Assembly: GCA_027489835.1 (NCBI GenBank)
Contig: JAIXZF010000168.1
Location: 1 to 6,042 of the forward strand
Reading direction: 5' to 3'
Length of the DNA stretch: 6,042 nt
DNA from: Hyphomicrobiales bacterium
GTDB taxonomy: Bacteria > Pseudomonadota > Alphaproteobacteria > Rhizobiales > Beijerinckiaceae
Below, in pieces: positions 1-4,993 of the stretch. A model generated the notes under the pieces. It was not told the DNA's origin. It ran no database searches and saw nothing but the letters and a program-made list of their open reading frames with translations. Each line of letters opens with the position of its first letter. Within the stretch, counting starts at the first letter, position 1. Both the position numbers and the translations under genes were made by a program.

Positions 1-719
1 GGCGTGCCGAAGACGGTCGTGGTCGAGATCAGCGACAGCGTGCCAGCCGGGGTGATGAGGCGCAGCGGAATGGCGATGCCGCCGAGTGTGTCGGCCACCT
101 CGTGCCCGGTGGGCGCCGGCGGCCCCGGCAGGCGCTCCAGCCTGTCGCGCAGCGCGGCCAGCGCCGCGTCGCCCGTCAGGCCGATCTGCTGCCGCAGCCG
201 CGTCAGGATATGGGCCCGCCACTCGGCAAGGTTCGCGACATGCGGCGCGAAGCCGCCGGGCGCCAGCGAGAGCATCAGCACGTTGATGGGCGGCGCCAGC
301 AGAGATGCGTCGGACACCAGGCCAAGTAGGCGCTGGGCGGCGGCGTTGGCGCTGACCAGAGTCCAGACGCGGTCGACCGCGAGAGCGGGGAAGGGATCGT
401 GCCCCTTGAGAATCATCTCGATGGCGGCGCGCGCCGGGCCGAGCGCCGGATCGTCCAGCCCCCGCTCTGGAAAGACCGGCGCGTAGCCTGCCGCCAGCAT
501 GATCGCGTTGCGGTCGCGGAGCGGCACGCCAAGGGATTCCGCCAGCCGCAGCACCATGTCGCGGCTGGGCTGCGAGCGGCCGCTTTCGATGAAGCTCAGA
601 TGCTTCTGGCTGATCTCGGCCTCGAGCGCGCAGGCGAGTTGCGAGAGGCGGCGGCGCTGGCGCCAGTCGCGGATCAGTTCGCCGGCTGGCCGGCTGGGAT
701 GTGTGGCGGTCAGGTTCAT
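1..719 (-). CDS. XRE-family helix-turn-helix regulator with MmyB-like C-terminal domain (3' end cut by window)
   Basis: DNA-binding transcriptional regulator, partial: 239 residues are visible from ATG at 719-717 and the frame is open at position 1. Residues about 14-66 form an HTH_XRE domain, with the typical LIRDWRQRRRLSQ opening, then the recognition region around ISQKHLSFIESGRSQPS and MVLRLAESLGVPL. The segment RNAIMLAAGYAP (about 70-81) is the linker typical of the MmyB-like family. Residues about 105-239 match the MmyB-like sensor domain, including the AVDRVWTLVSAN region and, near the visible end, the ITPAGTLSLISTTTVFGT stretch. Family members are usually about 260-280 aa, so about 25-40 residues are missing. 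ATG 719 has no good ribosome site. An in-frame TTG at 749-747 lies 8 nt after GGAGG (762-758) and would add 10 residues; either start is possible. Such regulators often sit divergent to a gene they control, here the membrane protein at 828. The ligand is unknown. Confidence 0.9.
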   Translation of the reverse strand, partial: MNLTATHPSRPAGELIRDWRQRRRLSQLACALEAEISQKHLSFIESGRSQPSRDMVLRLAESLGVPLRDRNAIMLAAGYAPVFPERGLDDPALGPARAAIEMILKGHDPFPALAVDRVWTLVSANAAAQRLLGLVSDASLLAPPINVLMLSLAPGGFAPHVANLAEWRAHILTRLRQQIGLTGDAALAALRDRLERLPGPPAPTGHEVADTLGGIAIPLRLITPAGTLSLISTTTVFGT

Positions 720-757
720 AGGGGGACCATGTCCGGTTTCGCCGCGCAATCCAATTA

Positions 758-762
758 CCTCC
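758..762 (-). promoter_or_regulatory. Strong Shine-Dalgarno supporting an alternative TTG start for the MmyB regulator
   Basis: On the minus strand GGAGG is followed by an 8-nt spacer and then TTG at 749-747. That TTG is in frame with the regulator, with no stop between. The downstream ATG at 719 lacks a recognisable ribosome site. The start of this gene is therefore ambiguous, with a 10-residue difference. Confidence 0.5.
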
Positions 763-827
763 GGCTTAATCGACGCGCGGCCCGGGTCCGCCCATCCTCG
801 CGATCATCGCAACAAGGAGACACTCAC

Positions 828-1241
828 ATGCCATCGCGCATTCCCACCACGCCTTTCCTTCGCTTCGCGCTGCTGCTCGACGCCGCCGCGAGCGGAGCCA
901 TTGGCCTTCTGCTGGCGCCCGCCTCAAAGGCCTTGTCGCCGCTTTTCGGGCTGCCCGCCGCGCTTCTCGCCGGAACCGGGCTGTTCTGCCTGGCCTACGC
1001 CGCACTGCTGGCGTGGCTGTCGTCGCGGCCGCGGCAGGCGACGGCGCTGATCTGGCTCGTCATCGTCGGCAATGGGGTCTGGGCCGTGCAAAGCGTCGTG
1101 CTGCTGGCCACGGGCTGGCTTCAGCCGACGACGCTCGGCCTGTCTTTCGTCATCGCGCAGGCGGCCGCGGTCGCGATCTTCGCGGAGCTGCAGTTCATGG
1201 CGCTGCGCAAGGCCGGCCGCGCCGACGCGGTCGCGGCCTGA
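828..1241 (+). CDS. Small four-helix integral membrane protein of unknown function
   Basis: Predicted 137-residue inner-membrane protein. I do not recognise a characterised family with certainty. Hydrophobic segments at roughly residues 11-32, 44-66, 70-94 and 103-126 suggest four transmembrane helices with short loops. The N-terminal tail is short and polar, and the C-terminal tail is short with a few basic residues. The first helix contains a D-A-A-A-S-G-A pattern and the third contains GNGVWAVQS; small residues are frequent, as in tightly packed bundles. No catalytic or metal-binding motif is evident. The ATG at 828 is chosen because AAGGAGA (814-820) lies 7 nt upstream and the hydrophobic domain starts right after it. 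An in-frame extension to 399 exists but runs antisense through the regulator gene and is not credible. The divergent MmyB-type regulator, 108 bp away, is the obvious candidate controller, but that is inference from position. Confidence 0.85.
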   Translation: MPSRIPTTPFLRFALLLDAAASGAIGLLLAPASKALSPLFGLPAALLAGTGLFCLAYAALLAWLSSRPRQATALIWLVIVGNGVWAVQSVVLLATGWLQPTTLGLSFVIAQAAAVAIFAELQFMALRKAGRADAVAA

Positions 1242-1258
1242 AGCGTCGACGAGCGTGC

Positions 1259-1282
1259 GAGGGCGGCGCGGCTGCCGCCCTC
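1259..1282 (+). terminator. Perfect 9-bp GC hairpin after the membrane-protein gene
   Basis: GAGGGCGGC (1259-1267) and GCCGCCCTC (1274-1282) pair perfectly around a 6-nt loop, starting 17 nt after the stop codon at 1239-1241. There is no T tract behind it, so it is not a classical intrinsic terminator. It could still end or stabilise the upstream mRNA and separate it from the tRNA transcription unit. Confidence 0.45.
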
Positions 1283-1295
1283 AGGCACAACGGTC

Positions 1296-1324
1296 TTGAC
1301 CATTTTCGCGACGCGCGGCATAGG
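1296..1324 (+). promoter_or_regulatory. Candidate sigma-70 promoter of tRNA-Trp
   Basis: TTGACC (1296-1301) is a near-consensus -35 box. A 17-nt spacer leads to CATAGG (1319-1324) as a weak -10 box. Transcription would start around 1331, about 9 nt before the mature tRNA 5' end, which fits a stable-RNA promoter. The -10 match is poor, so this is inferred from the -35 box and spacing. Confidence 0.5.
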
Positions 1325-1339
1325 GACAAACGGCTCTGC

Positions 1340-1416
1340 AGGGGCTTAGCTCAGTCGGTTAGAGCGACGGTCTCCAAAACCGTAGGTCGAGAGTTCGAAT
1401 CCCTCAGCCCCTGCCA
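1340..1416 (+). tRNA. tRNA-Trp, anticodon CCA
   Basis: A complete 77-nt cloverleaf is visible. The acceptor stem AGGGGCT (1340-1346) pairs with AGCCCCT (1406-1412), followed by discriminator G1413 and an encoded CCA (1414-1416). The D-arm region TAGCTCAGTCGGTTAGAGC follows the acceptor stem. The anticodon stem ACGGT (1367-1371) pairs with ACCGT (1379-1383) around loop CTCCAAA, which puts anticodon CCA at 1374-1376. The T loop TTCGAAT is canonical. The tRNA decodes UGG (Trp). A tRNA-Trp just before secE is a familiar alphaproteobacterial arrangement, which also supports the identity of the downstream block. Confidence 0.98.
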
Positions 1417-1455
1417 GCCACGCTTTCCCGGGCGCCTGCACGCCGGCGGCATGGA

Positions 1456-1483
1456 TTGACGCCGGCCGAAATTCGGGTAAACG
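1456..1483 (+). promoter_or_regulatory. Candidate promoter of the secE-nusG unit
   Basis: TTGACG (1456-1461) is followed after 16 nt by TAAACG (1478-1483). It is the best promoter-like pair between the tRNA and secE, and it would leave a leader of roughly 110 nt that contains the hairpins described below. The -10 box is weak; transcription reading through from tRNA-Trp is an alternative. Confidence 0.35.
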
Positions 1484-1511
1484 CTCTGCCGCATTCCGAT
1501 AAGTGTTGTGA

Positions 1512-1597
1512 CGGCGCGGCTCTCCCCGCGCCGCCGATGTTTTCGGGAGACGAAAACCCGAAGTTAGCGAGGACCGCCCGAGCTCCGGCCAGGGCGG
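1512..1597 (+). promoter_or_regulatory. Hairpin-rich leader upstream of secE
   Basis: Three consecutive inverted repeats occupy most of the 187-nt gap between tRNA-Trp and secE. The first is CGGCGCGG (1512-1519) with CCGCGCCG (1526-1533), 8 bp and a 6-nt loop, followed six bases later by TTTT. The second is GTTTTCG (1539-1545) with CGAAAAC (1551-1557); it competes with TTCGGG (1542-1547) pairing CCCGAA (1557-1562). The third is CCGCCC (1574-1579) with GGGCGG (1592-1597), ending 7 nt before the secE ATG over the only purine-rich stretch there. The first could terminate the tRNA transcript; together they could act as an attenuator. The pairing is visible in the sequence; the function is inferred. 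Confidence 0.4.
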
Positions 1598-1604
1598 CGC
1601 AGTG

Positions 1605-1802
1605 ATGGCGAAGAGCAACCCGTTCGAGTTCCTGCAGCAGGTGCGCAACGAAGCGTCCAAGGTGACGTGGCCGACGCGCAAGGAAACGATGATCACCACC
1701 GGAATGGTGCTGCTGATGATCGTCGCGGCGAGCCTGTTCTTCCTGTTCACCGACACGGTGATCCGCTGGCTGCTCGCATTGGTGCTCGGCGTCGGACTCT
1801 GA
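1605..1802 (+). CDS. secE: Preprotein translocase subunit SecE
   Basis: Small membrane subunit of the SecYEG channel, which clamps SecY and is needed for Sec-dependent export and membrane insertion. The 65-residue product has the short, single-helix form usual in alphaproteobacteria rather than the three-helix form of E. coli. MAKSNPFEFLQQVRNE opens an amphipathic helix lying on the membrane. SKVTWPTRKET (about 18-28) is the conserved SecE signature, and residues about 30-49 form a transmembrane helix, with further hydrophobic residues to the C terminus (about 51-65). ATG 1605 is chosen over the GTG at 1602 because relatives begin MAK-x-NP. There is no clear Shine-Dalgarno; GGGCGG at 1592-1597 is a poor substitute and may be base-paired. 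nusG follows 24 nt downstream, as in most bacteria, so the two are probably cotranscribed. Confidence 0.97.
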   Translation: MAKSNPFEFLQQVRNEASKVTWPTRKETMITTGMVLLMIVAASLFFLFTDTVIRWLLALVLGVGL

Positions 1803-1826
1803 GACCGTTTGAGGATTTGAGAACAC

Positions 1827-2360
1827 ATGGCCAAGCGTTGGTACATCGTCCACGCCTACTCGAACTTCGAGAACAAGGTGCGCGATTCGATCCTCGCCCA
1901 GGCGAAGGAGCGTAGCCTCAGCACGCTCTTCGACGAAGTCATGGTGCCCACCGAGAAGGTGATGGAGGTCCGCAGGGGCCGCAAGTACGAGACCGACCGC
2001 AAGTTCTTCCCGGGCTACGTGCTGGTGAAGTGCGACCTGACGGACGAGGTCTATCACCTCATCAAGAACACGCCAAAGGTCACCGGCTTTCTGGGCGCCG
2101 ACAAGTCGAAGCCGCAGCCGATTCCGGACGCCGAGGCCGAGCGCATCAAGGGCCAGGTCCAGGACGGCGTGGACAGGCCCAAGCCCACCATCATGTTCGA
2201 GGTCGGCGAGCAGGTCCGCGTCGCGGACGGCCCCTTCGCCTCGTTCAACGGCGTGGTCGAGGACGTCGACCACCCCCGCGCCCGGGTCAAGGTCGCGGTC
2301 TCGATCTTCGGCCGGGCCACCCCGGTCGAGCTGGAATACAGTCAGGTCGAAAAGCTCTGA
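1827..2360 (+). CDS. nusG: Transcription termination/antitermination factor NusG
   Basis: Essential elongation factor that binds the RNA polymerase clamp through its N-terminal NGN domain and contacts Rho or ribosomal protein S10 through its C-terminal KOW domain. The 177-residue product has the family's normal length. It starts with the canonical RWYIVHAYSNFENKV, and RKFFPGYVLVKC (about 59-69) is the NGN signature around FPGYV. A linker rich in Lys and Pro follows GFLGADKSKPQPIP. The KOW domain covers about 124-177, beginning FEVGEQVRVADGPFASFNG and ending in VSIFGRATPVELEYSQVEKL. ATG 1827 is preceded by GAGGA (1811-1815) and GAGAA (1819-1823), so the ribosome site is loose but adequate. It lies between secE and rplK as expected. 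No insertion such as the extra domain of some thermophile NusG proteins is present. Confidence 0.98.
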   Translation: MAKRWYIVHAYSNFENKVRDSILAQAKERSLSTLFDEVMVPTEKVMEVRRGRKYETDRKFFPGYVLVKCDLTDEVYHLIKNTPKVTGFLGADKSKPQPIPDAEAERIKGQVQDGVDRPKPTIMFEVGEQVRVADGPFASFNGVVEDVDHPRARVKVAVSIFGRATPVELEYSQVEKL

Positions 2361-2398
2361 CTTTATGGGCGAGGGCGTCCAGCCTTCGCCGCACGCAT

Positions 2399-2445
2399 CG
2401 CGGGAGGCATGCCGGTTCGCCGCCGGGGCACCATGCCGCACCGCG
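2399..2445 (+). promoter_or_regulatory. Candidate L1-binding leader RNA (autogenous operator of rplK-rplA)
   Basis: In the nusG-rplK gap the RNA can form an outer stem CGCGG (2399-2403) with CCGCG (2441-2445), an internal loop GA opposite GCA, and a second stem GGCATG (2406-2411) with CATGCC (2432-2437). An upper stem CCGG (2412-2415) with CCGG (2423-2426) is capped by a 7-nt loop, with GGCAC (2427-2431) bulged on the 3' side. The asymmetric loop, GGAGGC on one strand facing TGCCGCA on the other, resembles the L1 site of 23S rRNA (GGGAGGC near helix 76) and archaeal L1 operator mRNAs (GGAGGCU facing AGCCGAGAAA), as I recall them. L1 repressing its own operon is established in E. coli; its use here is inferred. 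Confidence 0.6.
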
Positions 2446-2456
2446 ACCATCTGAAC

Positions 2457-2494
2457 GGCCTCTCCCGTCCGCCTGGCAGCGGAGGGGACGGCCC
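2457..2494 (+). promoter_or_regulatory. Imperfect hairpin just upstream of the rplK ribosome site
   Basis: TCCGC (2468-2472) pairs with GCGGA (2479-2483) around loop CTGGCA. Past a G-G mismatch, TCCC (2463-2466) pairs with GGGA (2485-2488), and outer pairs continue with mismatches to GG (2457-2458) with CC (2493-2494). The hairpin ends 4 nt before the rplK Shine-Dalgarno GGAG (2499-2502). It may be a second element of the leader that affects rplK translation. Confidence 0.4.
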
Positions 2495-2509
2495 CATTGG
2501 AGATGAGCC

Positions 2510-2959
2510 ATGGCGAAGAAAATCACCGGCTACATCAAGCTTCAGGTTCCGGCCGGCGCCGCGAACCCCTCGCCGCCGATCGGCCCCGCGCTGGGCCAGC
2601 GCGGCCTCAACATCATGGAATTCTGCAAGGCCTTCAACGCAAGGACCGCGCAGATCGACAAGGGCACCCCGATCCCGGTGGTCATCACCGCGTTCCAGGA
2701 TCGCTCCTTCACCTTCGAGATGCGCCAGCCGCCCGTCTCCTTCTTCCTGAAGAAGGCCGCCGGCCTCAAGATCGGCAAGAAGCCCGCCTCCGGCTCCAAG
2801 ACGCCGGGCAAGGGCGCTCCCGCCGGCAAGATCAGCGAAGCCCAGCTCGTCGAGATTGCCGAGAAGAAGATGGTCGACCTGAACTGCAGCTCGGTCGACG
2901 CCGCCGTCGCGATGATCCGTGGCTCCGCAAGGGCCATGGGTCTCGAAATCGTCGCTTGA
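2510..2959 (+). CDS. rplK: 50S ribosomal protein L11
   Basis: Component of the GTPase-associated centre, bound to 23S rRNA at the base of the L7/L12 stalk and needed for factor binding and the RelA-dependent stringent response. The N-terminal domain carries the diagnostic SPPIGPALGQRGLNIMEFCK (about 21-40), including the proline-rich segment targeted by thiopeptides. The C-terminal rRNA-binding domain ends ISEAQLVEIAEKKM, then VAMIRGSARAMGLEIVA. The product is 149 aa, against about 142-143 in many alphaproteobacteria. The surplus lies in a Lys/Gly/Pro-rich stretch, about residues 86-106, at the start of the C-terminal domain. ATG 2510 has GGAG (2499-2502) 7 nt upstream. rplA follows after 13 nt, so the two are cotranscribed, probably under L1 control through the leader. 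Confidence 0.98.
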   Translation: MAKKITGYIKLQVPAGAANPSPPIGPALGQRGLNIMEFCKAFNARTAQIDKGTPIPVVITAFQDRSFTFEMRQPPVSFFLKKAAGLKIGKKPASGSKTPGKGAPAGKISEAQLVEIAEKKMVDLNCSSVDAAVAMIRGSARAMGLEIVA

Positions 2960-2972
2960 GGAGCACCCAGCC

Positions 2973-3653
2973 ATGAGCAAGCGCATCACCAAGGCCTATG
3001 AGGGCATCAGCCGCACCAAGCTCGTCGCGATCGACGAAGCCGTGAAGCTGGTCAAGGAGCGGGCGACCGCCAAGTTCGACGAGACCATCGAGATTTCGAT
3101 GAACCTCGGCGTCGATCCGCGCCACGCCGACCAGATGGTCCGCGGCGTCTGCAACCTGCCGAACGGCTCGGGGCGCACCCTTCGCGTCGCCGTCTTCGCC
3201 CGCGGCCCCAAGGCCGAGGAAGCGAAGAAGGCCGGGGCCGACATCGTCGGCGCCGAGGATCTGTTCGAGATCGTCAACGGCGGCAAGATCGAGTTCGACC
3301 GCTGCATTGCGACGCCGGACATGATGCCGCTCGTCGGCCGCCTCGGCAAGGTGCTCGGCCCGCGCGGCCTGATGCCGAACCCGAAGGTCGGCACGGTGTC
3401 GATGGACGTCACCAACGCCGTCAAGGCGGCCAAGGGCGGCTCGGTCGAGTTCCGTGTCGAGAAGGCCGGCATCGTGCATGCCGCCGTCGGCAAGGCCTCG
3501 TTCGACGCGGACAAGCTGGTCGGCAACATCAAGGCGTTCGCCGACGCGGTCGCCAAGGCCAAGCCGGCCGGCGCCAAGGGCACCTACATCCAGCGCGTGG
3601 CGATCTCGTCCACCATGGGCCCCGGCGTGAAGGTCGATCCGGCCACCGTCTGA
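2973..3653 (+). CDS. rplA: 50S ribosomal protein L1
   Basis: L1 stalk protein that binds 23S rRNA near helices 76-78, helps move and release deacylated tRNA from the E site, and in studied bacteria represses translation of its own operon. The 226-residue product matches the normal family length. Visible features are the domain I start (AYEGISRTKLVAIDEAVKLV), LGVDPRHADQMVRG (about 45-58) before the first strand, and the signature GKVLGPRGLMPNPKVGTV (about 125-142). The C terminus returns to domain I with KGTYIQRVAISSTMGPG. An in-frame ATG at 2919 lies inside rplK and is rejected. ATG 2973 has GAGGAG (2958-2963) upstream, overlapping the rplK stop codon, a sign of tight translational coupling. 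A strong terminator 27 nt downstream ends the unit. Confidence 0.98.
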   Translation: MSKRITKAYEGISRTKLVAIDEAVKLVKERATAKFDETIEISMNLGVDPRHADQMVRGVCNLPNGSGRTLRVAVFARGPKAEEAKKAGADIVGAEDLFEIVNGGKIEFDRCIATPDMMPLVGRLGKVLGPRGLMPNPKVGTVSMDVTNAVKAAKGGSVEFRVEKAGIVHAAVGKASFDADKLVGNIKAFADAVAKAKPAGAKGTYIQRVAISSTMGPGVKVDPATV

Positions 3654-3680
3654 CACCCTCGGACACCGCGAACATCATGG

Positions 3681-3709
3681 CCCCGCATCGCAAGATGCGG
3701 GGTTTTTTT
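3681..3709 (+). terminator. Intrinsic terminator of the rplK-rplA unit
   Basis: CCCCGCATC (3681-3689) and GATGCGGGG (3694-3702) form a perfect 9-bp stem closed by the GNRA tetraloop GCAA, followed immediately by seven T residues (3703-3709). This is a textbook Rho-independent terminator, and it indicates that ribosomal-protein transcription stops before nhaA. Confidence 0.96.
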
Positions 3710-3744
3710 GTCGGCTCGCGAGCCGTGCTGGGCAAGCTTGGCGG

Positions 3745-3772
3745 TTGGAACGGCGCTGCGGACACCTATATC
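3745..3772 (+). promoter_or_regulatory. Candidate promoter of nhaA
   Basis: TTGGAA (3745-3750) and TATATC (3767-3772) are separated by 16 nt and lie between the rplA terminator and the nhaA start. Transcription would begin near 3779, leaving a leader of about 25 nt that contains the GAGGAG ribosome site. The preceding strong terminator makes an independent promoter likely. Confidence 0.5.
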
Positions 3773-3792
3773 GATTCAAGACGCCGTCGCCA

Positions 3793-3798
3793 GAGGAG
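3793..3798 (+). promoter_or_regulatory. Ribosome binding site that fixes the TTG start of nhaA
   Basis: GAGGAG is followed by 6 nt and then TTG at 3805. There is no in-frame ATG near the N terminus, and this spacing makes TTG 3805 the best initiator. Confidence 0.75.
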
Positions 3799-3804
3799 CC
3801 CGTC

Positions 3805-4980
3805 TTGGCCACAAGTCCCCAAGCCTCCAACCATGAGGTCGTCGGCGCGTTCGTGCTGATGGCCGCCACGGTCGCTGCGCTGATCTTCGCCAATACGGGG
3901 CTTGCGGGCGCCTACAAGGCGCTGCTGAACACGCCGGTCAGCCTCGACGTGGGAGGCTTCCTGCTGGCGGATTCGCTCAAGAACTGGGTGAAGAACCTCC
4001 TGATGGCGATCTTCTTCCTGTTCGTCGGGCTGGAGATCAAGGCGGAGTTCACCGAAGGAGCGCTGTCGGACCGGCAGCGGGCCATCCTGCCCTTCGCCGG
4101 CGCGATCGGCGGCATGGCGGCTCCCGCGGCGATCTTCCTGATGATGGCCGGCTCCAATCCAGCCTTCGTCAATGGCTGGGCCATCCCGTCCGCCACCGAC
4201 ATCGCCTTCGCGGTGGGCGTCGTCGCGCTCCTCGGCTCCCGCGTGCCGCCGGCCTTGAAGGCGTTCCTGCTCGCCGTCGCGGTGATCGACGATCTCGGCG
4301 CGATCCTGATCATCGCGGTGTTCTATACGGCCGAGATCAGCTTCGCGGCGCTCGGCCTCGCCGGCATCGCCATGGCGCTGCTCCTCGTCCTCAACCTTGT
4401 GGGCGTCACCCGCATCCTGCCCTACATGCTCCTCGGCGTGGCGCTCTGGCTGTTCATCCTGAAATCGGGCGTGAACCCGACGCTGGCTGGCGTCATTACA
4501 GCGCTGTTCGTGCCGCTGCGCGACAGGGCCGACACGGTGCATCCGCTGCATGACCTCGTCGACAGGCTGAAGTTCAGCGTGGTTTTCCTGATCATGCCGA
4601 TCTTCGCCTTCGCCAATGCTGGCGTGCCGCTCGGCGGGCTGGGATGGAGCGACCTCGCTCACCCCGTGACCTCCGGCGTCACGCTGGGACTGCTGCTCGG
4701 CAAGCCGCTCGGCATCACGCTTCTGGTGTTCCTCGCGGTCAGGTCCGGGATGGCGCGGCTGCCCGACCGCGCGAGTTGGCCTCAGATCGTCGGCGTGGCC
4801 TTCATCGCCGGCATCGGCTTCACCATGAGCCTGTTCATCGGCGTGCTCGCCTTTGGCGACGGCGACCTGATGAACCAGGTGAGGCTCGGCGTGCTGCTGG
4901 GTTCGACGCTCGCGGCCCTGGCCGGCGTTGCCGTGCTGTCGATGGCGGCTCGCCGGTCGCCCGCCGTGCAAGGGGCCTGA
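3805..4980 (+). CDS. nhaA: Na+/H+ antiporter NhaA
   Basis: Inner-membrane electrogenic antiporter that expels Na+ (or Li+) in exchange for two H+ and supports pH and salt homeostasis. The 391-residue product is close to E. coli NhaA (388 aa) and has the same run of about twelve hydrophobic helices. Key residues are present, most with a one-residue offset: ATDIAFA with D132 (E. coli D133), IDDLG with D162/D163 (the ion-binding D163/D164), and LLGKPLG with K300. GLEIKAEF carries E77 and E81, matching the pH-sensor residues E78 and E82. CGIGFTM is represented by AGIGFTMSLFIG. The TTG at 3805 is the preferred start because GAGGAG (3793-3798) lies 6 nt upstream and MATSPQASNHEVVGAF fits the family N terminus. 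The longer TTG start at 3745 lies in the putative -35 box. The gene ends 6 nt from the convergent acyltransferase. Confidence 0.97.
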   Translation: MATSPQASNHEVVGAFVLMAATVAALIFANTGLAGAYKALLNTPVSLDVGGFLLADSLKNWVKNLLMAIFFLFVGLEIKAEFTEGALSDRQRAILPFAGAIGGMAAPAAIFLMMAGSNPAFVNGWAIPSATDIAFAVGVVALLGSRVPPALKAFLLAVAVIDDLGAILIIAVFYTAEISFAALGLAGIAMALLLVLNLVGVTRILPYMLLGVALWLFILKSGVNPTLAGVITALFVPLRDRADTVHPLHDLVDRLKFSVVFLIMPIFAFANAGVPLGGLGWSDLAHPVTSGVTLGLLLGKPLGITLLVFLAVRSGMARLPDRASWPQIVGVAFIAGIGFTMSLFIGVLAFGDGDLMNQVRLGVLLGSTLAALAGVAVLSMAARRSPAVQGA

Positions 4981-4993
4981 GCCCTCTCAGGCC
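4974..4993. terminator. Palindrome spanning both stop codons of nhaA and the convergent acyltransferase gene
   Basis: GGCCTGAG (4974-4981) and CTCAGGCC (4986-4993) form a perfect 8-bp stem with loop CCCT. The left arm contains the nhaA TGA (4978-4980). The right arm contains TCA (4987-4989), the complement of the other gene's TGA. No T tract is present on either strand, so the hairpin may act as a bidirectional 3'-end stabiliser or a weak terminator. Confidence 0.6.

Noticed and set aside
4..486. Plus-strand open frame (160 codons) at the window start
   Set aside because: Ser/Arg/Ala low-complexity translation opposite the HTH-MmyB regulator, whose minus-strand reading shows clear domains.
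399..827. N-terminal extension of the four-helix membrane protein
   Set aside because: The extension has no conserved character and is antisense to the regulator; a good ribosome site and hydrophobic start support ATG 828.
1404..2450. Minus-strand open frame (348 codons) opposite secE-nusG and reaching into the tRNA
   Set aside because: Low-complexity His/Leu/Asp/Arg composition, antisense to conserved genes and overlapping a tRNA; no recognisable domain.
2409..2512. Possible leader peptide starting at the ATG after GGGAGG in the nusG-rplK gap
   Set aside because: GGGAGG is only 1-2 nt from the ATG, too close for initiation, and the frame continues through rplK as an Arg/Pro/Ser-rich shadow. 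The GGGAGG is better explained as part of the L1-site-like RNA.
2832..3656. Minus-strand open frame (274 codons) opposite rplA
   Set aside because: Composition follows from the complement of L1 codons; no ribosome site or motif.
3766..4971. Long minus-strand open frame (401 codons) opposite nhaA
   Set aside because: It is rich in His, Arg, Glu and Gln with no domain pattern, and it mirrors codon bias of the well-supported nhaA gene on the other strand. It is a GC-rich antisense shadow.
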